A stretch of DNA of 64,000 nucleotides from Pelagophyceae sp. CCMP2097. Taxonomy: Eukaryota > Sar > Pelagophyceae. How positions within the stretch are numbered: position 1 is the stretch's first letter; each line of letters begins with the position of its first letter. The stretch spans positions 478,853 to 542,852 of the forward strand of contig MU657175.1 of assembly GCA_026770575.1 (NCBI GenBank). The letters are read 5' to 3'. A program made the translations under genes and the position numbers. Shown in pieces: positions 1-10,430 of the stretch. Under the pieces are notes generated by a model. That model was not told the origin of the DNA, ran no database searches, and worked only from the letters and a program-made list of their open reading frames with translations.

Positions 1-295
1 CCTTCGCGGCGCGTACGCTTGAGTGGCGGAGGGGCATCGGCGGCGGGTGTCCCAGCGTTTATGGACGCTGCGAAGAGCAGGGAGCCCCTGTTGGACACAG
101 AGCTGGCTGGACCTATTCCAGCGAAGGGACCTCTTAGGGGGGGGTACCCACCCACTTTCAAAAGCCATAGAGGACCAGGAAGGAGGGTCCACCCACCCAC
201 TTGCGAGCATTTTGCCCCTACTGTGCCCCCCCACTTGGTAAAAAAACAGAACGCCGGAGGGCGACTTTGGTACAAGGGGTATCGGCGATAAAGCC

Positions 296-736
296 GACCT
301 CACTGGCAGTGCCAGTGGCACTCAACCATCAACGACAGGGGTGGATGGGTTTTCCCTTGAGGAGCGATCGACAGGATCGACGGTAATCCGGGCAAGAGTC
401 GGCGCAATATCGGTAGTACTCGGGTATTTCCGGCGGTATTTGGGTATTTTACTTCAAACGGATATCAAACGGAACTTAACAGCCTATCAATGGGTTTTGG
501 AGCGGCGATTTCAGGGTTTTCTCGAATTTCTAGACGCTCTTCTGAAGTCCCACGGACGATATCGAGCTCTTCCACCGGCAAGTTTCGAAAAATAGCGTCG
601 TTCATTCAATTGGTTCATTTGCGTTTTAAAATGTTGGCAAGTATCGCTCGATAGCATGGTAGCCTTAAGTAGCCTGTAGTTGATGGTGGACCTCACTGGC
701 AGTGCCAGTGCCACGGTGGCACTGGCAGTGCCAGTG
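296..736. repeat. Palindromic CACTGGCAGTGCCAGTG repeats
   Basis: The 22-bp string made of GACCT followed by CACTGGCAGTGCCAGTG occurs at 296-317 and at 689-710. A third copy of the 17-bp palindrome lies at 720-736. The core is self-complementary, so each copy could form a hairpin or bind a dimeric protein. Function unknown. Confidence 0.8.
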
Positions 737-1248
737 GCAAGTGGCGAGCATGCTGCATAGGCGCGCCACGGCGCTCTCAGGTCGGAAATTGGGATTTTCT
801 TAATCATACACCACACTAAAGCCGCTAATATCTCAATAAATCATTTTTAGGACCTACTCAAATCTTGTAAATCCCTTAATGAGAGGCAAAAACGGGGCCA
901 GAGCTGCTTGGGGTCCCGTAACGCCCCCCAGTGATCGCGGGAGGTGCCTCGTTATAAGCAATATTGTGTGTCTCGACGAGACGAGTAACCTTGCTTATAA
1001 GACGTCTAAACTCGAGTGCTCCGTGTGCAAATGGCCATCGCTAAACATATAATGCAATTTTCAATTTCCTTTTTTATCGATTTGAGAGCGCCCAGGCGCG
1101 TCTTGTTTGTCAGGTTTCGCACGGATAGACCTCTGGATTAGACGGACAGACAGAATTGCGCATGAATAATCATCTTCAATAACGACCCCCGAAAAAGGGG
1201 CCTAGATTTTATCAAATCCAAATACCCCTCCCGGGGGTCTGAAAATCG

Positions 1249-1331
1249 CCGAATGGTGTCTCTTCTCGGGCGCTGGGAGGTAGCTACGGACCTCCTCGAA
1301 CCGCGCGACACCGAGAAGAGACACCATTCGG
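1249..1331. repeat. 83-bp hairpin with perfect 21-bp arms
   Basis: Left arm 1249-1269 begins CCGAATGGTGTCTC and right arm 1311-1331 ends GAGACACCATTCGG; the 21-bp arms are exact reverse complements. The 41-bp loop holds a second small stem (GGAGGT near 1276-1281 with ACCTCC at 1290-1295). It could be a very small MITE, a structured RNA or a hairpin precursor. I see no clear target-site duplication. Confidence 0.8.
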
Positions 1332-2083
1332 ACATTATATCAGGAGACTTGTCAGTCCCGTGTGTTTGCTCGTCAAAAAAGCCAATAGAAAGTCATGTAA
1401 ATACCAAAAAGGAGTTTATTAATTACCCAAAGGCCCCTCTTATTGAGGGAGGAGCCTGTTTTCGGTCTTTTGGTGAATTCCTGGTTACCGCTTGAAACAC
1501 CGTGCCCAGGACTTGCCCAGGATATCCGGATAGGAATTCCTATGTCGGCAGCTGTCTGTCTATCTATTGCGCAGTTCCATCCGCGCGGAACCTTTAAAAC
1601 AAGACGCGCGCCTATACAGATGTTGCTGCGCGCGGTTGTGAGGGTGGCGTGGGGCTTGGGCCGGGTGTGCCGGTCCTTCTTTCGCCGCTGCGCCATCAAC
1701 ATCGAAATAGGACTTAACCTAAGCCAGCCTACTCGCGTTTCAAAGTGTCATGAGGAGGACTAAATGACACCAACATACCAAAAGCGCCCTCCGAGGGTCT
1801 ACAGTACCCCCGGTTCGCCATGGTAATTAGCAAGTTCGAAAGTGTCCACCCTCGAGAGCGCGTCGACCTAATAGTTCCGATGCGCCACGACGTTGGGTCG
1901 GTCCTCCAAGGTCCGTGACAGTGTTCGTGGTGACGCAGAAGTTGAAGTCAACGCCCCAAAAAAGAGAGGGCATCTTCCGCTCCGGACGGACGCGTCGATT
2001 GATTGGCCTGCGGAATTTTGGGTGAGAGGTTTCGGTCAAACTCGAGCCGCGAGCGAGCCGCGAGGGCCTCGACCTCCGCACCC

Positions 2084-3970
2084 ATGGGCCGCGCCCAAAG
2101 CGGCGCGGGGCCGCGCCGAAACGACCGTATAAGTGTGCGGCCGACGCGTCTGCGTCTGCTCTTTTCTTCGCTCCTCGCCGCGTTTGCCGGCGCGTTACCG
2201 CGGCGCCTGGCCAAAGAGCCTTCGCGGTGGCTGCCCGAGCTGGAGCTTTACGAGCTTCGGCGGGCGGCGCCGCGGTCGGCACCCGCGTCGGAGGCTTCGG
2301 ATCCCGTGTACGTCGAGATGGAGAGGAGTATCAGAGATTTCCAACGCATCCACGGCGACGCCAACGCCACATCGACCATGCTCGAGGCCATGCTGAAAGA
2401 GCACATGGACGCCGTGGTGCTGGTGAGTCTCCTCGTTTGCGCGTTTTGACGCTCGCGCACCTATGACACGCGCGCACCGCCGGAGCGCTATTTCACCGCC
2501 GGAGCACGGTGCCACAGGTGCTTGGCAACCGCGTCTTTCTGTCCAACGTTCACGAGCTCAAGCTGAAGAAGCAGGCTTATATGGTCGCCGGCATCGCGCG
2601 GAAGCTCGGGCTCCCGAACGTCTTATTCTTGCATTCGAGCGCGTCGAGCGGAGGTCCAAACGGCGGTGGAAAGTGCTATCGCGCAAATCGAGGTCACAGA
2701 GACCTCCCCACCACCGTCATCGGCAAGCGCTGGGGGTACGGGCAGTGCGGCCTCCTCGTGCGTTTTGCTGGAGGGCCGATTGTCGCGTGCCAAGGTCGGC
2801 CCTTCGCTCGATGGACCGCGAAAAAAAAGGTCCCCAACCCTTACTTCGGCTACGGCAACCTGGACAAGTGGGCGACCAACCTGACGAATTACGAGGTGCT
2901 GCCATCTTTGACGGTCCCTTGGGCTTTCGGGCCGCGCCCTCGCGAAAACGTCGGCGACTAGGCCGCAGCCGCGTCGCGCCCCTTCCAAGGCCGCGACAAG
3001 CGCGTGCTGTGGCGCGGCGTGCTGAAGCAACGAGCGCCGTGCGACCGCGACGGCGGGAACTTTGCGCGACTTTCGGCATTGGCGTTGACAAAGGAACGGC
3101 CGCAGCTCTTCGACGTCAAATGCAGTGGAGTCTGCCTTCCTCGAAACGAAACTTTAAAGCCCTGCGCATCTCTCCCCTACGACCCGGGCATGGCCGCCGC
3201 CGCCGCAGATGTGCCACAGTCGGACGCATGGGTGAGGAGCCGTTGATGTGATGGGCAGGGAAAGAGGGTCAATCTCAGGTGAAAAGCGAAAGCTACGCTG
3301 ATCACGCCTACCTCCTCAATCTCCCGGGCGAAAGCTCCGGGTCGTACTCGAGGCGCGTTGGGAGCCGAGAGGCCGGATGCACCGACTGAGCTGCGATGAA
3401 ACCGCCTCGATAGGAACCTGAACCATCTTTGGTCCATGGGCAGCGTCGTCTTCCTCTGGGACGTCCGTTTGGTCGAGTTCTACTACCCCGGGCTGAAAGA
3501 CGGTGAGGCACACCAAAGGTGCACGCACCGGCCTCCGCGTGCACCTCCGCTTTGCAGGCGAGACGCACGTCTCGCTCCGGCGCGCCACCGCCGCGGCGAG
3601 CGTCGAGCGTGTGCGAAATGACGCGGCACTGGAGCAGAGCCTCGTGGAAGGCTCGCGCGGCGTGGCCAAGAAGTTGGTCTGCGCGGGCTGCATCGAACGC
3701 TACTACAAAGTGAGTCATCGTTCCCAGCGCTTTGCCCTCGTCGGCGTCGAAACCGCCATCGCTGAAGCGTAGGCGGCGCTGCTGGGCCTGCGCGAGCGGT
3801 CGAAGCAAGGGGATGTTTTAGATCATCGCAAGTCCGTCAAACGCCTTTTGCGCCACACAAACTGTGAAAAGCTCTTCGAGGTGGTCCCAAGCGGTGACGA
3901 CTTCCAACTCGCAAAAGTCGACAACTGCGACGACGTGCTGAAAAGAGCGGGGAGGCGACGGACCGCGTAA
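2084..3970 (+). CDS. Glycosyltransferase family 90 (CAP10-like), type II membrane protein
   Basis: Probably a Golgi or ER glycosyltransferase of the CAP10/GT90 family, which includes the POGLUT O-glucosyl/xylosyltransferases. Exon 1 (2084-2422) encodes a short basic head and then a hydrophobic signal anchor (LRLLFSSLLAAFAGALP, about residues 23-39). Exon 2 starts at 2518 after CACAG. Exon 3 (about 2990-3231) has the family's RDKRVLWRGVL box, then RLSALALTKERPQLFD. Exon 4 starts at 3279 with HAYLLNLPGE and YSRR, matching the family's YKYLLDLDG and SGRL block. Later exons give VVFLWDVRLVEFYYPGLKDG and a helical C-terminus; the last exon is 3773-3970 and ends TAA. An in-frame TAG at 2959-2961 implies an intron at about 2950-2989. 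The start is the only ATG placing the anchor near the N-terminus. Donor and acceptor substrates cannot be read from sequence; some middle exon edges are uncertain. Confidence 0.68.
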
Positions 3971-4614
3971 CAGAGAGACTTCGTCAAACGAGTCTGCCGG
4001 AGATGGCATGCTTGAGGGCCCACGTTAGACTCCGGGCCGCTTGGGAAGAACCTCCGAGCCGCTGCCCGCAAAGGCATGCCCTCCAATGCCCGCAAGGAGC
4101 GAGCGGTGGACTGGAAAGGGCAGGAGGCTCTTCCCGTGTTCGACCGCGGTGCCGGGCCTCCTGCCAGAGGCTCATCTCCCCCTGGGTCGAAATTGACCGC
4201 CCGCCGCATGCAGACTGGGCCTTTGGAGCGGCTCATCGGAAGACCCTTGCTCGGAACATGGGAAGACCCTTGCTCGGAAGATGCTTGGAGAAGAAGCTCT
4301 TCAGGAGGCGACCCAGTGAGATGCGGCCCGGAGACGCGGTGAATCGTCATGATTGCGTGAATCCCACGCGGCTGGTCCGCCCCCGCGCCGGATCGTAGCC
4401 CTTTGCGGCTTTAAAGGCATACAATGATTTTTACAGGTGGAGCAAAAAGGCGGGTGCGCGCAAGCCGTGCTCCCGGCTCCCGGCTTTCGCGCGGCGCCGC
4501 AACGTCCATCGAGGCGGCGTCTGCCAGGCCTCGCCGCGGCCCGCCGCTCGTCGCCGCGGGCCGCGGGCGCCGTTTGGCTTGGCCTCGGCCCGCGCCACGA
4601 GATACGGCGGGGTC
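3971..4614. other. Intergenic region between convergent genes
   Basis: The GT90 gene ends at 3970 and the UEV gene, read from the other strand, ends at 4615. Between them I see no exon with family resemblance. A short direct repeat, GGAAGACCCTTGCTCGGAA, occurs twice in tandem near 4238-4280. The interval presumably holds both 3' UTRs. Confidence 0.4.
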
Positions 4615-5477
4615 TCAATGCCACTCCAGACCCTCCGCGGGCTGGTTCCGCGGCGCCCGGTCGCAGTGCGCCTTGAGCACGTCCAGCACCTAGGGCGGGG
4701 AGTCGAACGTCGTCGCAAAGCCGAGTTGGCCAAAGGTCGAATGGCCGCAGAGGCGCGGCGTGTCGAGAGCCTTGAAAGGACGCTGAAACGCGCGTCCTTA
4801 ATCTTCTTGTCGTACTTCCAGCTCGGGATGATCGCGGGCATGTTCACCTTGCCGTTTGAAGAATCGACGCAGGGCAGATTGATCTGCGAGATGAAGTGTA
4901 CTTCCGGGGGCACGTGCGGGTACCGCGGGCCGCAGATGATCTTGAGCTGGAAAAATCTCTAAGGCGCGGAAACGGGTGAAAGCATCGGAGAGGAGAGAGC
5001 GTTGCACCGCAAAGAGCCGCGGGTCCGGCAAGCGCTCCTCTCGGAAAGAACCATCGCAGGAAAGCGCCGCCCCCGCTCGACTAACGCACCCCGCCCATGG
5101 CGACGATGGAGGCGTTCCACGTGTTCAGGAATATGTCGTCGGGCTTCTCCAGGCCGGCCTGCAAAGGACGTTTGCAAAGGCGAGATAAACGCGACGGCGC
5201 CAACGCTGGATTAAAACCCTCGCGCCTCACGCGGGCAAGACTTCAAGCGAGGGCCTCTTTCACTTTCAGCGTCGGGCCTTTTTGTTCAAAGGCGCTTCCA
5301 CGAAGTCCTGCCCCCTGCGGATGTGGACGCGGTCTGCGGACCGACGTCTCGGCGCGGCCGCAGCCCTTTTCGAATTGGTCCAACTCTTCCAGAAGCTACG
5401 TGGCCCTATGAGCGCGCGGCCGCGGCGCGCCCGAAGCGACGCACCCGGAAGTTGCGCGGCACGACGACGTCCCCCAT
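4615..5477 (-). CDS. UBE2V: Ubiquitin-conjugating enzyme variant (UEV, MMS2/UBE2V type)
   Basis: Catalytically inactive E2 variant; family members pair with Ubc13 to build Lys63-linked ubiquitin chains for DNA-damage tolerance and signalling. Six exons join into a 137-residue protein (human MMS2 has 145): 5477-5445 (MGDVVVPRNFR), 5395-5342 (LLEELDQFEKG...), 5158-5090 (AGLEKPDDIFLNTWNASIV), 5037-5008 (30 nt, ERLPDPRLFA), 4946-4794 (LKIICGPRYPHVPPEVHF..., INLPCVDSSNGKV) and 4689-4615 (VLDVLKAHCDRAP...NQPAEGLEWH). Exon lengths sum to 414 nt with phases matching. The E2 active-site Cys is absent after SSNGKV, as in all UEVs. Exon 4 is the least certain. The last intron appears to be GC-AG (AAGGAC|GCGCGT). 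No single open frame reveals this gene. Confidence 0.85.
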
Positions 5478-5839
5478 CGTCCCGAGTGCGCTTGCGAAGA
5501 GCGAAAAGGCCTGAGAGTCGACAGTGACTGAGCAAACCGTTCGCCAAAGGACCCTGCTCTTGAACACACCCAACTCCTGTCTCTACCTGCACGGCCGTGC
5601 CCGGGTCGAGTCCCTTGCCCGGTCGAGTCCATCATTGGAGTGCGCTGGGCGCGGTTACTGTCCGCCGAGCTGAAGGGCGTCGGTGGGCAAAGGAGTTTGG
5701 GCGCATTGCGTCAGAGAGGGCTGCGAGCGCCGGCCCGCGAGCGGCGCGGGCGTCGCGGGCGTCCGAGGTGGACGGCGCAGTGCGTGGAGAGGCCGTGCCG
5801 CCGCGCAGGGCGGGCGGCCGCCGGCGTGCGGGATGCCGC
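5478..5839. other. Short intergenic region
   Basis: This 362-bp gap lies between the UEV start codon at 5477 and the CCT3 stop at 5840, both on the minus strand. It must hold the UEV promoter and the CCT3 3' end. I see no exon, TATA box or repeat that I can support. Confidence 0.4.
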
Positions 5840-7758
5840 TTAGCGCTTTTTCTTGATGCCAGAGACGATGTCGTCGATGCGAAGGATCAACATCGCCGCT
5901 TCCACGGCCGTCTTGATCGTCTGCACCTTGACGCTCAGCGGCTCCCAGATGCCTTCGTTACCGACGGACATGTCCTTCAGCAGGCCGGTCTCGCCGTCGA
6001 CGCCCCAGGCCACGCCCGAAGGGTCCAAATGTTTGGCCTTCAGCTGCGTAATCACGCGCACGACCTTTGCGCCGCAGTTTGTCGCCAACGTGCGCGGGAT
6101 GACTTCTAAAGCCTGCGCCACGGCGCGCAAAGGCCACTGCTCGAGGTCGTCGCAGGACTCGGCGGCCTTGTGCAGGGCTTGCGCGACGCTCATCTCCGTC
6201 GCGCCGCCGCCGGGGAGGAGGAAGGGGTCCAAGACGACGTTGCGGATGACCTGCATGGCGTCCATGAGGTTCCGTTCGACTTCGTTGAGGACGTCCTTGG
6301 AGCCGCCGCGGAGGAGGAGCGTGCAGGCCTTTGGAGCGTCGCACTCCTCCAAAAAGACGTAGTACTCGTCGCCCAGCTTGCGCACCTATGTCCGGAGTTG
6401 AAGCGGGGTGGTTGAGACGCCGTTGAAAACGCACCTCGAATAAGCCGCAGCCGGTGCCAATGTCCGTCTCCTGGATCTCGTCCGTGCGGTTCACAATGGT
6501 CGCGCCCGTGGCGCGCGCGACGCGGTTGTTGTCCGTCTTGCGCAGGCGGCGGAATGCAGTAATATTTGCCTTCATCAGATAATGCTGCGCCAGATCCGAG
6601 ACCCCCTTCTCGGTAATCACGATGTCCGGCTTCGCCGCCACGATCTGCGCGCACATGTTCTCAATGTACTCCTCCTCAATACGCAAGAGCTTGTTCCAGT
6701 CTTCTTCCTTCGTAATTTCGACGTTAGCCGCCGAATCACCCTTCTTGTATTCTAAAGGACAGTCGAGGAGTAAAATGCGCGGCCGCAGGATCTTGCGGCG
6801 CATGCGCGGGTGAGTGACGTCCTTGTTGAACATGACGCCGCGGAGGACCTTGGAGTCGGCGGGCTCGCCTCCCGGGATCTTCTCGATCTTGGCGTAGCGC
6901 TTAATGTCCACCTCCTTGGCCTGCTTGAACTGCGGCACGGCGGCCTCGTCGCCGTCCGTCATGGCCGCCGGCTGGAAGACGATTGGGTCGGCGACGACGC
7001 AGAGGGCGGCGTCGATTGCCATTGTGATAATGAGTTGCCCCCACCGCGATGAGAACTTCGTCCCAATACAAGATTGGACCAAATTCAGCATCGCCGGCTT
7101 GTCGTCCAGCGAAATGGGCGTGGCGATCTTGGCGCAGTGCGCCACGGCGATGCGCAGCGCCGCGGCGTAGCCGGAGACGATTACCGTCGGGTGGATCATC
7201 CTTGCTAAAAGCGGCTCCGCCATGGCAAGCATCTCGCCCGTCAACACAATCACAGACGTCGTGCCGTCGCCCACCTCCTCGTCCTGCGCCCGAGACAGCT
7301 CGATCATCTGCTTGGCCGCCTAGCGCGTGACGCTTCGGGAAGCTTTCGCTAGCCCCCCTTCGCCTTTATAGTCCAACGCACGGGGTGCGAGACGTCGACC
7401 TCGCGGAGGATGGCGTTGCCGTCGTTGGTGATGACGATGCCGCCCATGGGGTCCAGCAGCATCTTGAGCATGGCGCGAGGGCCTGACGGGTCGCGACGGC
7501 GCGTTTAAAAACGGAAACCTCCAAAGGCAACGGAGACGAGACTTTCGAGACTCGAGGCGTGGGCTACGAGGCACGGGATGCCCTGGACACATCGCATGCA
7601 CGAAGCGGCCCTCGCGGCGCCCAGGGAAAGCAGGGCCCTCGGTGGGACTTACCGAGCGTCGAGCGCACGATGTCTGCGACTGCCGCGGCGGCGGAGATGT
7701 TGCCGATCTGCGCCGACCGACCCGTGTCGCGCTGCGTGTTGGCGTTGAGGACGAGCAT
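5840..7758 (-). CDS. CCT3: T-complex protein 1 subunit gamma (CCT3)
   Basis: Gamma subunit of the cytosolic chaperonin TRiC/CCT, which folds actin, tubulin and many WD40 proteins using ATP. Four exons: 7758-7653, 7482-7382, 7319-6435 and 6385-5840; all junctions are phase-consistent and give 545 residues, the usual family length. Visible motifs: MLVLNANTQRDTGR at the start, LGPRAMLKMLLDPMGG, NDGNAIL, the nucleotide-binding GDGTTS in EEVGDGTTSVIVLTGEM, GVMFNKDVTHPRM, the GCGLFEV block, LLPGGGATEMSVA and the C-terminal ILRIDDIVSGIKKKR. The gamma assignment rests on the EVDVSHPAAKQMIELSRAQ and AVEAAMLILRIDDIVSG segments. The initiator is the first ATG before the conserved LVLN; a GTG nine codons upstream is unlikely. 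Donors are GTAAGT or GTGCGT. The gene diverges from an axonemal gene 136 bp away, so both may share a promoter. Confidence 0.95.
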
Positions 7759-7894
7759 CGTGCCGGGCGCGCAGTCGCGGTCCACACTGGCTTTAAGCGA
7801 ATTTTGGCCGTAAACAAACTGGAACCGTTAAACGGGCCTCGTACGACCCTTTTTGTAACAACGCAGCAAGGGAGCGTTGACCGGGGCGGCGCCG

Positions 7895-10169
7895 ATGATG
7901 GTCTCCAGCGGCGGCGCGAGCATGGCGCACGAGCAGATCGAGGACCTGCGCGAGCGCATGCGCCTCCTGCACGCCGGCCGGCGTCTCTGGCAGGGTGGGC
8001 GCGTCCGACGCCGGCGGGGGGGCGCGTCGACGCCGCCGCTGCGTTGCTGCGCGCGCCGCCGCACGCTTTTCGCGGTGCAGGCAGGGCGACCGGCGCGCGA
8101 ACGTGGACATCTTGGAGGCGAATAAAGTGGCGAACAAGGAGGAGATGCGCCGCCTGCGCGAGGAGAACAAGCAGGTGCGGACGTCGCTCTCCAGCTTGCA
8201 GCGCAACACCGCCGCAGCCGGGGGAGACCTCGCAGTCCAGCTCATCAAGGCCCGCAAGGCCTACGACGTCTTGAAAGAGCAGGCGCGTCGCGCCCTCGAA
8301 AGGACGGCCGCGCTTGGTCGATCGACGGAGGGCCATTCTTGCCCCTCGCCGCAGACGTCGACGCCAGACGCGTCTGCAGGCGATGATCAAGGCCAAAGTC
8401 AACGCGCATTTGACGGACGACTTGCGGGACTTGGAGCTGCAGTCGCAGCGGCCTCATGCGGAGGACTCTCCGGTGACGCGGAACATTCGCGTCTTGGAGA
8501 ATCGGCTCGATAAAGCCCTCATCAAATACAACGAGGCCCAGTCCATCAAGAAGACGTGAGCAAGACCCCCGCGGGGACAGACGCAGTACGGAGACAAGTC
8601 TCATTGCAAAGAGCGTTTGCCCGTACGGGGACGCTTTCGACGAGCTGAAACAGGTACGAGCAGATCGTGCAGCGGCTGCGCGAGGAGCGCATCGGGTTCG
8701 ACCACCAGCTTGCGGCGCTGGAGCGGACTTACGGGGCGAAGCAACGAGACTACGAGGAGCTGCTGTTGCTGAGCGGCGACGCCAACCATGCTCGAGAAGT
8801 CGCTCAATCGGAATTAGACCACGTCCGCGGCGGTTACGAAGAGGAGCGGCGGCGGCGCGGGGCGGAGCTGAGGGAACGGCACCAGGGCGTGCAGCTGCGG
8901 AAGCAGACTCTGGATCGAGTCGCGAAGCGGGAGCGGATGCGTTCCGAAGTGTTATCGCGGGACCGCGGCGACGTCGCGGAGGCCGGTTGCCCGGAATCCG
9001 TGGATGCGGGCAACTCCGCGCTGGCCCTGTCCAAGGAACGGACGGAGCAACGTTCGAAAATTGACATTTTTGAAAACGCCTTCCGCAAGATCAAAGAGGC
9101 CACCGGCGTCTCCGACGTCAACGACGTCATCGCCAAGATAGTCTCGCAAGAGTCGACGACTGAGAATTTGATGCAGCTGACAAAGGAGAACCAGCTGAAG
9201 ATCGAAGGGCTGCACGACACGCGGTCTCGCATTCAGTCCCACGTCGAAGAAATCAAGTATTCGGGGCCCGGCGGCGGTTTGAATCCGGCGCCGGAGAGCC
9301 TCTTCATACGATGGGCCCTTGTCGAGAGCCGAGATGCCTCTCGAGACGAGAGGTCCCGGGAGACCCGAGGTTGCAGAGATCCCCTCCGAGTCCCTCCGAG
9401 GCCCCGCCGCCCCCGCACGCGTTCGTAGGCCACCGGCGCAAGATGGTCGACGACCAGGAGGAGCTCGTCTCTGCGGCTGCGGCGAGGTTAGAGAGGCAGC
9501 GGGCGAAATACGAGCGTTTGGCGAAGATGCTCATCGCCGCGAAAGCCGGCATCAAGCACCTGCAGGACAAGCTCGCCGGCGTGCGCGACGAGCTCGGCGG
9601 TGCGTCTCCGTCGAGGAAGCGCCTCGTGTCGGCTCCCACACGCAGGAGGCTTGTGACGCTCCCACCAACAGGCAAACAGCTCGAACTGACCGACGAGACG
9701 GCCGTGCGCGTCATGGCCGACAACGAAAAGATGATGGTCGAGATCATGGTGCGTCGGCCTGGGGAAGTGCCGTAGAACGCTCCATGGGGTGGAGAGTGCC
9801 GTAGAACGCCGTTTTGGAAAGTACACCAGCGCTCCGTAGGCGCGCATCCGCGTGGCGAAAGACGACGAGGCTTTAATCTCGGGCCCTCCCGCCGGCGAGG
9901 AGTCGGACTCGGACGACGGGGAGGATGTCGACGAAGCCGAGCTGCTCCGGACGCGCCCGTTCAACCGCAGAATCGAGCTCCCTCTCCTCGACGAGGAGGG
10001 CGACGACGACGGCGGCCTGGCGCAGGCGGACGGCGCCGATGGGGCGGGGGACGACGAGCTGACTCGCGAAAAAGTGAAAAAGGCCTCTGGTCAAATTCTG
10101 GCCGCCCAGGAAAAGAGGGCGCGGGTAAAGAAGACCCCCAAAGACAAGCGCGGCGGCGGCGAGGACTGA
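7895..10169 (+). CDS. Outer dynein arm docking complex coiled-coil protein (CCDC151/ODAD3-like)
   Basis: Long coiled-coil protein resembling CCDC151/ODAD3 (Chlamydomonas ODA10 family), needed to assemble outer dynein arms on ciliary doublets. CCDC63/CCDC114 is the main alternative. Visible segments in order: MAHEQIEDLRERMRLLH, ANVDILEANKVANKEEMRRL, RNIRVLENRLDKALIKYNEA, TYEQIVQRLREERIGFDHQL, RDYEELLLLSGDANHAREVA, ENAFRKIKEATGVSDVND, EEIKYSGPGGG joined to HRRKMVDDQEELVSAA, RAKYERLAKMLIAAKAGIKH, and an acidic C-terminal tail ending in KKTPKDKRGGGED. Clear introns: about 8559-8652 (AC|GTGAGC), 8283-8379 (GC-AG; the frame changes across it), one from about 9272 to 9428 and one before 9846. The start is the first ATG of the first open exon. 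It is one of two axonemal genes in the window, with the dynein-like gene at 29967. Confidence 0.72.
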
Positions 10170-10430
10170 CCGCCCGCGCGACCGAGGCGCGCCTATTCTG
10201 CTAAGGCGAAGACTGTACAATGACTCTGAAGACTGTACAACGACTCTGGAACGACGGAGGACTGGTCCGTTGCGGTATATATCATTATCCTTGGAGGTGA
10301 TTGTGGGGCCCGGTATATATACCACAACGTGGTCCAACGACAGAGGACCGAACCAATGACAGAGGACCGGACCAACGCCGCTGCCAGGATGCGCGTATCA
10401 CCGGGTCCCGAGCGCGCCTAATCTCTCGAG
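10170..10430. other. Convergent intergenic region with short repeats
   Basis: Lies between two converging genes. It contains a duplicated GAAGACTGTACAA (about 10208-10238), two GGTATATA boxes (about 10273 and 10311) and a duplicated GACAGAGGACCG motif (about 10340-10370). No coding exon is visible. Confidence 0.5.

Larger units (their letters stand above)
1..2080. other. Gene-poor region with palindromic repeats
   Basis: I see no convincing coding exon here. Open frames are short and show no family resemblance or usable splice structure. What is visible is repetitive: CACTGGCAGTGCCAGTG occurs at 301-317, 694-710 and 720-736, the CCCACCCACTT motif recurs near 148-200, and a perfect 21-bp inverted repeat lies at 1249-1331. 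The final few hundred bases probably hold the promoter of the glycosyltransferase that starts at 2084. Confidence 0.5.

Noticed and set aside
10268..10322. TATA-like boxes (GGTATATA) as promoters
   Set aside because: They lie between the 3' ends of two converging genes, where no start codon follows on either strand within a plausible distance.
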